Shown: one piece after another, positions 1 to 8,726 of the stretch
Numbering within the stretch: the stretch's first letter is position 1
Layout of the letters: every line of letters starts with the position of its first letter
From: Petrotoga sp. 9PWA.NaAc.5.4
Lineage (GTDB): Bacteria > Thermotogota > Thermotogae > Petrotogales > Petrotogaceae
Length of the DNA: 64,000 bases
NCBI RefSeq assembly: GCF_002895485.1
Contig: NZ_AZRK01000022.1
Span: 1 to 64,000, forward strand
Direction: 5' to 3'
Translations under genes and position numbers: made by a program
The notes under the pieces: generated by a model
Told to the model about the DNA's origin: nothing
The model's database searches: none
What the model saw: only the letters and a program-made list of their open reading frames with translations

Positions 1-435
1 ACTATGGTATTGACTTTTACAATAATATTCAAGATTGTTGAATATCCCTAACTTGCTTTTTGGTTCTAATATCCTGTTCATTACCATTATTTTCAAAAGC
101 TCTTGTACATCAAACCTTGTCTTTTCATCAATGTTTTTAAAGAATTCATCCATGTCGTACTTTTTAAACAATCTGTCCACTATTACTTTTATCCCGTAAT
201 TCTTCTTTTCTGGTTCTTCTTCTATCTCTTCTATCTTTAAACCTTCTTTTATCCCAAATATCTCTTCTAACTTTCTAATTATATTTTCTGCTTCTTTTAC
301 ACTTATTAAATCAACTCTACCTAAATTAGCTATGATTTTCTGTTTAGTTTTACCGTTTTCTCGATAACTTTCTACTATTCGAAGATACTGTTTACCTTCG
401 TTATTTTTTACAGTTCTAAGAAAGATAAAAATCAC
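1..435 (-). mobile_element. IS1634/IS4-like transposase, N-terminal part, cut by window edge
   Basis: An open frame of 145 codons runs off the left edge. The translation has the N-terminal signature of IS1634-type transposases: FLRTVKNNEGKQYLRIVESY, then RENGKTKQKIIANLGRVD, then a charged helical region ending in KTRFDVQELLKIMVMNRILEPKSK. The DDE catalytic core would lie outside the window. The only in-frame start is a GTG at 433-435 that lies inside an AAGGGGTG ribosome-binding-like sequence, so the true start is uncertain. A good promoter and a 13-bp inverted repeat lie just upstream. There is no stop in the visible part, so the element may be intact. Confidence 0.75.
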
Positions 436-438
436 CCC

Positions 439-490
439 TTGACTTCATAATGTCACTTATATTATACCATGAAAACAATTATGAAGTCAA
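439..490. repeat. 13-bp perfect inverted repeat in the transposase promoter
   Basis: TTGACTTCATAAT at 439-451 is matched by its exact reverse complement at 478-490, 26 bases apart. The outer arm doubles as the -35 box of the transposase promoter and the inner arm abuts the ribosome binding site. It could be an operator, a leader-RNA hairpin or an IS end. The other IS end is not in view. Confidence 0.6.
461..490 (-). promoter_or_regulatory. Promoter of the IS1634-like transposase
   Basis: Read on the minus strand, TTGACT and TATAAT are separated by 18 bases and lie about 25-55 bases upstream of the transposase reading frame. Confidence 0.6.
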
Positions 491-624
491 CAGAAATAAG
501 AAATTATACATACTAATCATGTCACTACACTTGATTTTTTTTCTCTTCTTTTTTGTTATCAAACCCGCTTTCTACCGTTGGGGTTCCTTCAATTTCCCCT
601 CTTAACTGTCAAAGTCAGGAAACA

Positions 625-1451
625 ATGTTGTTAGAGTATGTTATTGCAAGTTATATTGATATTTCTGTATTAAGTCTTGGAAAACCAAATCCTTATTTAT
701 TCTTTGATAACTTCTAATCAAGGTCTGAAAAGTTATAAAAATTTATCTGACGAAACAAGTAGAATTTCAGAAATAGAAATGAATTTTTTTGAAGCAGCTT
801 TAGCTTTAGAAGATTATGTAATATATTATGATGCTGAGACACAAAAAAATTTTTTGATTAATATAAGTAATATAAAAGATGATTTTATGAATGAAGCAAG
901 TGAATCGACGGAAATTGTCAATTTAAAAAGTTACGTAGAAACTTATGAAAGCTTGTTTAATTTAGGTAATTTGGTTCAATTCAGGAAAGGCTTATAGATC
1001 AAGATTTTACAAATATTTCTAATGATTTAAAACAAGTATTTTGAATGTTAAATATCTTGCTGACAAAAAATTTCTTTCAACTTTAGTTTTTTATTCAGAT
1101 AGATCAATTGAAATATTAGATAATATTATGCAACTTTCTTTTATATATTTTTCATCATTAGAAGCAAGCAATAAAATAATGTATTTTCTTCTTTTAATGA
1201 GCTAAATATTCCATTAGAATTGATTAAAGATGGTATGGTAATAGCAACAGAAGAGCTTAAACAAAGTTTTCAAAACACAAAGAATTTATTTACTAGATTA
1301 AATTAATGTGTTCAATCAAATTGTACAAACCATAGAATCCCAAGAGATGATAATACAAGAAACGGAAGAAATGAGAGTAGAAATATTAAACTTATTAGAA
1401 GAACAAAGTGCAGAGTTAAAAGTAAAACAAAACACATTAGGACCGGCCTGA
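625..1451 (+). pseudogene. Decayed chemoreceptor-like (methyl-accepting) gene
   Basis: Consecutive fragments in different frames read as one helical protein broken by frameshifts and stops. A piece begins near 625 (ending PYLFFDNF), the longest open piece spans 677-997, then come LIDQDFTNISNDLKQVF, a piece with YSDRSIEILDNIMQLSF, one with LNIPLELIKDGMVIATEELK, and a last one with QTIESQEMIIQETEEMRVEI before a stop at 1449-1451. The helical, Glu/Ser-rich style resembles the sensor or HAMP-adjacent region of methyl-accepting chemotaxis proteins, but no signalling hairpin motif is seen. The family call is therefore weak. The frame breaks themselves are clear. Confidence 0.4.
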
Positions 1452-1479
1452 TCCTATGTTATTGGAGAATAAATAAGAA

Positions 1480-2010
1480 AATCTCATTTTTTCATAAAAA
1501 ATAGTTTTTGAATTAAAATAAGAATCTGAATTATTCTCGAACATCTTATTAAATTCATTTTGTGTCATATAATTCAAAGAATCACCTTATTCATAAAAAC
1601 TTCAGTTGCTGTTGATTTAAATTGAGAACCGTTATCTGTTCTGATTATGAGTTCTTTAGGATTAGCTTTTCTGTATGAACAGCTTTGATGAAATCGTTTT
1701 CTTTACCTGTATGTCCTATCTGTGAAGGAACAATCGTTTTATCAAAGCATCAATAATATCCAATAGTGGTTCATATTTTTTTAAAGTTCAAGTTCATCCA
1801 TTACTATTCTCAGCTGTAATTCTTTTTCAAGAAGAATCTTTTCATAATAACTAAGTTTTCTTTTAAGATAAACAGAATCATTAGAATTGTTATAATCATC
1901 AGACCTATCTATACCTGCTGATTCATAAATGATAGGATAAATCTTAGAATAATCAGAAATAATAGATTTAGCTCTACCTTTCTTGACACCAAAAACATAG
2001 TCATCATAAT
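1480..2010 (-). pseudogene. Remnant of a DDE (rve-type) integrase/transposase
   Basis: On the minus strand the fragment ELIIRTDNGSQFKSTATEVF (about 1600-1650) is the second catalytic-Asp region of an rve integrase core of the IS3/IS481 kind. Upstream fragments GHTGKENDFIKAVHTEK and KIYPIIYESAGIDRSDDYNN are in other frames, so the gene is broken by several frameshifts. No terminal repeats are evident. With the IS piece at 1-435 and the decayed gene between them, this marks a degraded insertion hot spot. Confidence 0.65.
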
Positions 2011-2402
2011 TTGATCTTTTGTACTTTTTTATTTTTCATGTTCTCACCCTTGACTTTTATTTTATTATTTCCTTCATTTTTCTCCAATCTATATTTGGAG
2101 GGATTATGGGATAAAACAAAAAGTGTAAAGCGTAATCACCCAAATCTGGTTCTCAGTTATTTCTTTTCCAATAACTGGAGATCAGGCTGCATTATCAATC
2201 TTTTAATTTTAATTTATAAACTATCCATATGTAAAAAATAAAAATTTTTAAAAATGAGATTTTTGTATCTAAGCAATTTTAATTATTTTGGGTTGTTTAT
2301 AATTATTCACAACTACTGTTAGTAGTGTTTATATCTTAAATTAAAATTATATATAATAAAGTAAGAAATAATTCATATTTAATTATTTAGGAGGTGTTTT
2401 AA

Positions 2403-3296
2403 ATGAACGTAATTTTGAATCAGGTAAATATTCCAAATGGTGAAACTATTGGATACAGATATAGAAAGGGAGGAGAAAAAATCCTTCTATTAATTCATGG
2501 AAATATGACTTCTTCAAAACATTGGGATGTTTTTATTGATGCGTTAGATCCTAAATACACCGTTTATGCTCCTGACTTAAGAGGATTTGGAATTTCTACA
2601 TATAATACTCCAATAAATTCTTTAGATGACTTTAAAGAAGATTTAAAACTTTTTGTTGATGAAATTGGCATTAAAAAGTTTAGTTTGATCGGTTGGTCAA
2701 CTGGCGGTGGAGTCTGTATGGTTTTTGCAGCAGATTACCCTGAATATGTTGAAAAACTCGTTTTATTGGAATCTGTAGGAACCCGTGGATATCCGATTTT
2801 TAAAAAAGATGTTACAGGAAAACCTATAATAGGAGAATTTTTAAAAACGAAAGAAGAAATAGCACAGGATCCCATTCAAGTACTTCCCATTCTCAGTGCA
2901 TACAAAAATAAAGATAAAGAAATGCTTAAAAGAATATGGGAAGCCACTATATACACCCATAATAAGCCGGATGATGCAAAGTACGAAGAATATCTTGAAG
3001 ATATGCTAACACAAAGAAACTTAGTTGACGTAGACTACGCTTTAGCAACCTTTAATATAAGTAATGAATTTAACGGTGTTAAACACGGCGATAACAGAGC
3101 TTCAAAAATTGAGTGTCCAACATTAATATTGTGGGGAGAAAATGATTTAGTTGTTCCCAAACAGATGGCTCTGGATATTAAAGCAGATATTGGAAATAAT
3201 GCGACTTTAGTTTATTTGGAAAAGTGTGGCCATTCTCCTTTAATAGATGATTTAGAACAATTAGTGAAAGTTGTGGAGAATTTTTTAGAAAAATAA
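2403..3296 (+). CDS. Alpha/beta hydrolase
   Basis: A soluble 297-residue alpha/beta-hydrolase-fold enzyme. Visible landmarks are the oxyanion segment LLLIHGNMTSSKHW (about residues 28-41), the nucleophile elbow GWSTGG with Ser99, the acid in WGENDLVVP (about 245) and the catalytic His in CGHSP (about 277). The triad is complete. Length and cap region fit the epoxide-hydrolase/haloperoxidase-like subgroup, but the substrate cannot be told. An AGGAGGTG ribosome binding site precedes the ATG. The gene stands alone between decayed IS sequence and an FMN-binding protein and ends in its own terminator, so it is probably monocistronic. Confidence 0.85.
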   Translation: MNVILNQVNIPNGETIGYRYRKGGEKILLLIHGNMTSSKHWDVFIDALDPKYTVYAPDLRGFGISTYNTPINSLDDFKEDLKLFVDEIGIKKFSLIGWSTGGGVCMVFAADYPEYVEKLVLLESVGTRGYPIFKKDVTGKPIIGEFLKTKEEIAQDPIQVLPILSAYKNKDKEMLKRIWEATIYTHNKPDDAKYEEYLEDMLTQRNLVDVDYALATFNISNEFNGVKHGDNRASKIECPTLILWGENDLVVPKQMALDIKADIGNNATLVYLEKCGHSPLIDDLEQLVKVVENFLEK

Positions 3297-3349
3297 AAGA
3301 AACAAAAGAAGTTATTAATGATGTTGATAGAAACTCAAAAAATTGATTT

Positions 3350-3392
3350 GGTAATTTCAAATGAATTGCATATTCATTTGAAATTACCTTTT
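3350..3392 (+). terminator. Intrinsic terminator after the hydrolase
   Basis: An almost uninterrupted stem pairs GGTAATTTCAAATGAA with TTCATTTGAAATTACC and is followed by TTTT. It lies about 50 bases after the hydrolase stop codon. Confidence 0.85.
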
Positions 3393-3514
3393 AAAAAATG
3401 ATATAATTATCATAATTAAATATTTCACTTATATTTAGATATTTTCAGAATAGAATTTAAAAGTTTAAGAGTTCAAATAGGTATCTCAAAAAAATTTAAA
3501 CTAAGAATATTGAT

Positions 3515-3560
3515 AAAATCTATTTTTTTGAATTTCTAAGGGGAGTAAAAATTTAAAAAC
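3515..3560 (+). repeat. Probable decayed right end of the interspersed leader element
   Basis: The stretch reading TTGATAAAATC, a T-run, GAATTTCTAAGGGGAGTAAAAA matches the right end seen at intact copies (AATTTYTAAAGTGAGTA) and points toward the downstream plus-strand gene. The GC hairpin is missing. This is a weak assignment. Confidence 0.3.
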
Positions 3561-3575
3561 ATAGGAGGAGAAGGT

Positions 3576-4217
3576 ATGAGTTTGAATAGTAAGGGTGGAA
3601 TGGTTGTTTCATTTATTTTGGCAGTTGCTTTAGGATTTATAATAGGTTTTTTTGTTGCTGCTCCTTCAATTCATGATAATTTGGTAACTCAAGAACAATT
3701 TAATGCATTACAAAAGGACTTAAAAGAAATCGAACAAAAAATAAACGAACTTTCTTTGATTTCGGAGATAATAAAAGAGTTAGAAATGGATATAAAAGCA
3801 GAACTTTCTGAAGTTGAGAAGCTTGTGATGGAATATGAAGATGAAGTTCCAGGAAGTTTTAAGGAAATTTTTCCGAATTCTCAATTTAGAAGATTAGAAG
3901 AGAATATTTATCAAGTTTATAAAGACGGCAAAACTGTGGGGTATATAGGAATAGGTAGCAAGAAAGGATTCATAGATACCATTAAAGTTGCTGTAGGTTT
4001 AAATACCGATGGTACATTAAAAGGAGTTCGTATTATTGAACAAAATGAAACCACAGGTATGGGCGATAAAATAACAGAACGTGAGTTTTTATCGCAATTT
4101 GAGGGATTAAATTACAATAATGTAAATGTTGATACGATAACAGGGGCAACGATAAGTAGTAGGACTGTAGAAAGTATAGTTAAAGAGGTTGCACAGAAGC
4201 TTAGCGAGTATATTTAA
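3576..4217 (+). CDS. FMN-binding domain protein (RnfG/NqrC-like), membrane anchored
   Basis: A 213-residue protein with one N-terminal membrane segment (about residues 10-29), a coiled-coil-like linker (40-85) and a C-terminal FMN_bind domain. The domain shows VGLNTDGTLKGVRIIEQNETTGMGDKI and the DTITGATISS motif, where the second Thr of TGAT is the usual covalent FMN-phosphoester site in RnfG and NqrC. It is probably an extracytoplasmic flavoprotein in electron transfer. No other rnf/nqr genes are nearby, so the partner is unknown. An AGGAGGAG ribosome binding site precedes the ATG and a terminator follows. Confidence 0.85.
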   Translation: MSLNSKGGMVVSFILAVALGFIIGFFVAAPSIHDNLVTQEQFNALQKDLKEIEQKINELSLISEIIKELEMDIKAELSEVEKLVMEYEDEVPGSFKEIFPNSQFRRLEENIYQVYKDGKTVGYIGIGSKKGFIDTIKVAVGLNTDGTLKGVRIIEQNETTGMGDKITEREFLSQFEGLNYNNVNVDTITGATISSRTVESIVKEVAQKLSEYI

Positions 4218-4224
4218 AAGAATA

Positions 4225-4247
4225 AAAACGGGCTATAAGCCCGTTTT
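4225..4247. terminator. Bidirectional terminator between the FMN protein and trpA
   Basis: AAAACGGGC-TATAA-GCCCGTTTT is symmetric, with an A-run before and a T-run after. It can end the FMN-binding gene on the plus strand and the trp operon on the minus strand, 13 bases beyond the trpA stop. Confidence 0.9.
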
Positions 4248-4260
4248 GTATTAATTATAA

Positions 4261-5037
4261 TTACCAAACTTTCAAATTTTTTACAAAACTTCTTAATTCT
4301 TCGAACATTTTATCTTTGTTATCTTTATTTTTATCAATAAGTTTTATAATAGCACTTCCAACAATGATTCCGTCTACATAGTCGATTAAAGATTTAACTT
4401 TTTCTTGATTGTCTATTCCAAAACCGATAGCTATTGGTATATTAATATATTTTCTGATTTTTTGAATATAATCGTTTATGTATTCAACAGGTCCTTTACT
4501 GTCTCCTGTAACTCCCATAAGGGAAACACAATACAAAAATCCCGTTGCATAATTTGAAAGCTTTTTTAATCTTTCTTCAGATGTATTCGGAGCAACCAAC
4601 AATATTCCGTCTATGTCATTTTCTCTTAACTTTTCATAGAATTCTGGTTCTTCATCAAACGGTAAATCCGGTATTATTACTCCCGAAACGTTGGTACGCT
4701 TACAATCTTCCATAAATTTGTCAATTCCATAATTTAAGATAGAATTATAATATCCCATCAACACAATTGGTGTATTGATTCTTCCTTTTAAACTTTCTAA
4801 TGTATTAAATATCTTAGAGAGATTTACTCCTTTTTTTATTGCCATTTGGCTAGCTTCCTGAATTACTGGACCGTCAGCCAATGGATCAGAAAAAGGAATT
4901 CCAATCTCTATTATGTCAACTCCAGCTTTATTAAGTTCAGATATTATTTCTTTTGTGGTTTCTAAATCCGGATTACCGGCAGTTATGTATGTTATAAAAG
5001 CTTTTTTATTATTAAAAATTTGTTGAATTTTAAGCAT
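4261..5037 (-). CDS. trpA: Tryptophan synthase alpha subunit
   Basis: Cleaves indole-3-glycerol phosphate to indole and glyceraldehyde 3-phosphate and passes indole to TrpB. The 258-residue TIM barrel has both catalytic acids: Glu in VDIIEIGIPFSDP and Asp in the following PLADGP. The phosphate-binding end is IGFGIDN...IIVGSAII. It is the last gene of the trp operon. Two copies of the interspersed leader element separate it from trpB, an unusual gap of over 500 bases between genes whose products form one complex. AGGAGG precedes the ATG. Confidence 0.97.
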   Translation of the reverse strand: MLKIQQIFNNKKAFITYITAGNPDLETTKEIISELNKAGVDIIEIGIPFSDPLADGPVIQEASQMAIKKGVNLSKIFNTLESLKGRINTPIVLMGYYNSILNYGIDKFMEDCKRTNVSGVIIPDLPFDEEPEFYEKLRENDIDGILLVAPNTSEERLKKLSNYATGFLYCVSLMGVTGDSKGPVEYINDYIQKIRKYINIPIAIGFGIDNQEKVKSLIDYVDGIIVGSAIIKLIDKNKDNKDKMFEELRSFVKNLKVW

Positions 5038-5045
5038 TTTAAACC

Positions 5046-5560
5046 TCCTAATAATAAATTATATGCTCACTTTAAAAATTCTGAAATTCTTATTATGTGT
5101 ATGGTTTAGCGTTAATTTTTTTACAAAATACCTCCCCACTTCTAACCATTACTAATTCTTAATTTCTTTAGTTTTTCGGTACTTGTACCGAAGGAAGGGG
5201 GAGAGGGCTCCGCCCTGGACCCATTTTAAACTCAAAACTTATTTTCTGAAAAATTATCATTTCTAAAGTCCCTAATAAATTATATGCTCACTTTAGAAAT
5301 TCCAAAATCCTTATTATCTGTATATTTCAGCGTTGATTTTTTTACAAAATACCTCCCCACTTCTAACCATTACTAATTCTTAATTTCTTTAGTTTTTCGG
5401 TACTTGTACCGAAGGAAGGGGGAGAGGGCTCCGCCCTGGACCCATTTTAAATTCAAAACTTATTTTCTGAAAAATTATCATTTCTAAAGTTCCTAATAAA
5501 TTATATGCTCACTTTAGAAATTCCAAAATTCTAATTTGTAAGAAGGGCTTAATTTGGTCT
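5046..5560 (-). repeat. Interspersed leader element, two full tandem copies between trpB and trpA
   Basis: Two copies repeat with a period of 221 bases, anchored at TATATGCTCACTTTAGAAATT (about 5060, 5281 and 5502). In the trpA direction each unit has the left end ACTTTAGAAATGATAA, then GGGTCCAGGGCGGAGCCCTC, the palindrome CTTCGGTACAAGTACCGAA, then AGAAGTGGGGAGGTATTTTG and the right end TTTCTAAAGTGAGC. These copies define the full-length unit. No coding capacity is seen. Confidence 0.9.
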
Positions 5561-5573
5561 AAAGTTTTTTAAA

Positions 5574-6749
5574 TTATTTTTTCCTATTTAGGTTTCTGTA
5601 TGAATCCACATCTTTGTCCCCTCTACCTGAGAGATTAACTACGATTATTTTATTTTTATCTAATTGAGGAGCTAATTTCATAGTATATGCAAGTGCGTGA
5701 GCACTTTCAAATGCTGGTATTATGCCTTCAAGCCTTGTTAGTAGTTCAAAAGCTTCTATTGCTTCTTCATCGGTAACTGCCTTGTATATAGCTCTTTTTA
5801 TTTCATGCAAGTAACTGTGTTCCGGACCTACTCCTGGATAGTCTAATCCAGCTGAAATTGAATAAGCAAGTTGAATTTGACCATCTACATCTTGAAGAAC
5901 ATAAGATTTGCTTCCGTGAAGTACGCCAATTCTTCCTTTAGTCAAAGAAGCAGCATGATATTCTGTTTTTAAGCCCTTTCCAGCGGCTTCCACTCCAATT
6001 AATTTTACTTCCTGATTTTCAACAAATGGATAAAATATTCCCATGGCGTTACTGCCACCACCGACGCAGGCTATTATATAATCTGGTAGTCTCCCTTCTT
6101 TTTGAATAATTTGTTTTTTTGTTTCATCACCGATTATTCTTTGGAAATTTCTAACTATCATAGGATAAGGATGAGGGCCAACAACGGAACCAATAACATA
6201 ATGAGTATCTTCAACATTTGTTACCCAATCTCTAATAGCTTCATTTATAGCTTCTTTCAATGTTTGGCTTCCACTATAAACGGGTACAACTTTTGCTCCC
6301 AACATTTCCATTTTATAAACATTTAAAGCCTGTCTTTTTATATCTTCTGCTCCCATATATACAATACACTCTAATCCAAATCTTGCCGCTGCAGTTGCAG
6401 TTGCAACACCATGTTGGCCCGCCCCCGTTTCTGCAATAATCCTTTTTTTACCCATTTTCTTAGCGAGTAAAACTTGTCCTAAAGCATTATTGATCTTGTG
6501 AGCACCTGTGTGGTTTAGATCTTCTCTCTTTAAATATATTTTTGCGCCGTTTAAATATTCAGCCAATCTATCGGCATAGTAAAGCGGCGTTGGTCTTCCA
6601 CTATAATCAGCCAACAATCCGTTGAACTCTTTTAGGAAATCAGGATTTTTTGAATATTTTTCATATGCTTCCTCTAACTCTTCCAAAGCTGGGATTAGTG
6701 TTTCTGGAACGAAACGACCACCATATTGCCCATAATAACCTTTTTTCAT
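5574..6749 (-). CDS. trpB: Tryptophan synthase beta subunit
   Basis: A PLP enzyme that condenses indole with serine to tryptophan. At 391 residues it is the standard length for the TrpB1 type, which starts with [15 protein letters not shown]. The PLP lysine is in [11 protein letters not shown], the phosphate-binding loop is GGGSNAMG and the indole-site Glu is in [11 protein letters not shown]. The ATG at 6749 is chosen over the TTG one codon earlier because AGGAGG is well spaced to it. It follows trpF by 18 bases, so the two are probably translated from one message. Confidence 0.97.
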   Translation of the reverse strand: MKKGYYGQYGGRFVPETLIPALEELEEAYEKYSKNPDFLKEFNGLLADYSGRPTPLYYADRLAEYLNGAKIYLKREDLNHTGAHKINNALGQVLLAKKMGKKRIIAETGAGQHGVATATAAARFGLECIVYMGAEDIKRQALNVYKMEMLGAKVVPVYSGSQTLKEAINEAIRDWVTNVEDTHYVIGSVVGPHPYPMIVRNFQRIIGDETKKQIIQKEGRLPDYIIACVGGGSNAMGIFYPFVENQEVKLIGVEAAGKGLKTEYHAASLTKGRIGVLHGSKSYVLQDVDGQIQLAYSISAGLDYPGVGPEHSYLHEIKRAIYKAVTDEEAIEAFELLTRLEGIIPAFESAHALAYTMKLAPQLDKNKIIVVNLSGRGDKDVDSYRNLNRKK

Positions 6750-6767
6750 CAATTTTCCTCCTCACTT

Positions 6768-7388
6768 TTAAGTATTTTTGATAATTTCTAATGTCTTTTT
6801 TATTAAATTTATATTTTTTTTACCAGGACTTTCTTCAACTTTACTATTTAAATCTATTGCAACTGGGTTTAATTCATTTAATGCTTGAATTACATTATCA
6901 GGACCTATACCTCCTGCCAATATAAAGGGCTTATTGATGTTTAATTTTTTGAGAATGTTCCAATCAAAAGTTTTGCCTGTACCTCCTAATTTTTGTTCAA
7001 CCTTTGTATCAAAAAGAAAGTAATCTACAATCTCTTTTAATTCTTCAACATTTAAGTTGTTTGTTGACGTTTCTTTACTGATTTTTATAGCTTTTATTGT
7101 TTTTAATTTGCATCTTTTTATTAAATTTAAATCTTCATTGCCATGAAATTGTACATAATCGAATGCTTTAGAATTTTCTATTGATTCCAATTCCAAAATT
7201 GAAGGATTAACTACAACAGCAACTCTATTTATGAAAGGAGGTAGAAAAGATGAAATTTTTATAGCTTCTGAAAGCTTTATTTTTCTTGGACTATCTGAAA
7301 GTATAAAACCTAAAGCATGTATATTCAATGAGGAAATTTCCAAAGCATCTTTCAAATTAGTTATTCCACAAATTTTTATTCTAACCAT
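6768..7388 (-). CDS. trpF: Phosphoribosylanthranilate isomerase
   Basis: Converts N-(5'-phosphoribosyl)anthranilate to CdRP by Amadori rearrangement. The 206-residue TIM barrel opens with IKICGITN, whose Cys is the catalytic base, and carries the acid in FDTKVEQKLGGTGKTFDW plus the phosphate loop ILAGGIGPDNV. The ATG overlaps the last codons of trpC by 8 bases, which implies translational coupling. It is a separate protein, not the TrpC-TrpF fusion of enterobacteria. Confidence 0.96.
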   Translation of the reverse strand: MVRIKICGITNLKDALEISSLNIHALGFILSDSPRKIKLSEAIKISSFLPPFINRVAVVVNPSILELESIENSKAFDYVQFHGNEDLNLIKRCKLKTIKAIKISKETSTNNLNVEELKEIVDYFLFDTKVEQKLGGTGKTFDWNILKKLNINKPFILAGGIGPDNVIQALNELNPVAIDLNSKVEESPGKKNINLIKKTLEIIKNT

Positions 7389-8145
7389 TTTTTATAAACT
7401 CCTTCTCAGGGAAAAGTTCTTTTATTTTTTCTGAAGGATCTTTCTCTCTCATAAGTGCTTCTCCTATCAAAACTCCATCCACTCCCAAATTTTTAAGATA
7501 AATTATATCATTTCTATCTTTTATCCCACTTTCAGATACTATGTAAAATTCATTTCTTTTTTTTAATTTTTCTAATTTATTTAAAATTTTTTCTGTAGTT
7601 GTAATATCGACAGTAAAGTTTTCTAAATTTCTATTATTTATACCAAGAATTTCTGTTTTTGTATCTAATATCTTTTCAAGATCTTCAAAATCATGGATTT
7701 CTACTATAGCCTCTAATCTTAATTCATGAGATATTTCTAAAAAAATTTCTATATCTTTTTTACTTAAAATTTTAGCGATTAACAAAACTACATCGGCTCC
7801 AAGTAAAAAACTTTCATATATTTGTATAGGATTTATAATAAAATCCTTTCTGAGAATTGGAAGAGTAGTTTTATTTCTCAAATTTTTAAGAATTTCCGGA
7901 CTTCCTTGAAAATATTTTTTATCAGTAAGTATCGAAATAGCGTCTGCTCCGCCCTCTATATATGCATTCAATTGTTTGCAGGGATCAAAATCTTTTGAGA
8001 TAATACCTTTACTTGGTGATGATTTTTTAATTTCTGCAATTAACGTTAGATTTTTCTTTTTCAAAGATTCTTTTAAGGAATTTCTTTTTTCGAATAATTT
8101 TGAGATTTCTTCTTCTTTTGTTTTTATAATATTTTCTAAATACAT
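7381..8145 (-). CDS. trpC: Indole-3-glycerol phosphate synthase
   Basis: Closes the indole ring from CdRP. The 254-residue TIM barrel has the catalytic Lys in LIAEIKKSSPSKG, the Lys/Glu pair in LRKDFI and EAIVEIHD, the substrate Asn in LGINNRNL and SESGI...GVLIGEALM at the end. AAAGGAGG precedes the ATG. Four copies of the interspersed leader element separate it from trpD upstream. It overlaps trpF downstream. Confidence 0.96.
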   Translation of the reverse strand: MYLENIIKTKEEEISKLFEKRNSLKESLKKKNLTLIAEIKKSSPSKGIISKDFDPCKQLNAYIEGGADAISILTDKKYFQGSPEILKNLRNKTTLPILRKDFIINPIQIYESFLLGADVVLLIAKILSKKDIEIFLEISHELRLEAIVEIHDFEDLEKILDTKTEILGINNRNLENFTVDITTTEKILNKLEKLKKRNEFYIVSESGIKDRNDIIYLKNLGVDGVLIGEALMREKDPSEKIKELFPEKEFIKNG

Positions 8146-8154
8146 AAAAATTCC

Positions 8155-8725
8155 TCCTTTAATTAACTAATAGACTCATTTTAAAAATTCTAAACTTCAT
8201 ATTTTATAAATATTTCAACTTTTAACTTTTTACAAAATACCTCCGCACTTCTAGTCCTTACTAATTTTTTTATCTTTTTCTGTAGTTGTAGCGAAAGAGA
8301 GGGGAGGGCTCCGCCCTGAACCCATTTTAAATTCAAAAGCTTATTTTCTAAAAATTATTGTTTCTAAAGTCCACATTTAATTTCTTTAATCTTTTGATGG
8401 TTGTAGCCAAGGGAAGGGGGAGAGGGCTCCGCCCTGGACCCGTTATAAATTCAAAAGCTTATTTTCTAAAAATTATTGTTTCTAAAGTCCACATTTAAAT
8501 TTTTTAATCTTTTGATACTTGTAGCCAAGGGAAGGGGGAGAGGGCTCCGCCCTGAACCCATTTTAAATTTAAAAGCTTATTTTCTAAAAATTATTGTTTC
8601 TAAAGTCCACATTTAATTTCTCTAATCTTTTGATACTTGTAGCCAAGGGAAGGTGGAGAGGGCTTCGCCCTGAACCCATTTTAAATTCAAAAGCTTATTT
8701 TTAGAAAATCTTCATTTCTAAAGTA
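8155..8725 (-). repeat. Interspersed leader element, four tandem units between trpD and trpC
   Basis: Four GC-hairpin units point toward trpC, with GGGCTCCGCCCTG or its GGGCTTCGCCCTG variant near 8307, 8426, 8544 and 8661. The three trpD-proximal units repeat with an exact 118-base period (TCCACATTTAA at about 8370, 8488 and 8606). Only the trpC-proximal unit keeps the long right half. The repeats sit in the middle of the trp operon. Confidence 0.9.
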
Positions 8726-8726
8726 C

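Noticed and set aside
677-997. 106-codon reading frame as an intact gene
   Set aside because: Homologous-looking sequence continues in other frames on both sides, so it is one fragment of a decayed gene. The TTG start has no ribosome binding site.
2011-2241. 76-codon reading frame rich in Phe, Leu and Ser
   Set aside because: It has no ribosome binding site and overlaps the end of a decayed integrase; its composition is that of random AT-rich sequence.
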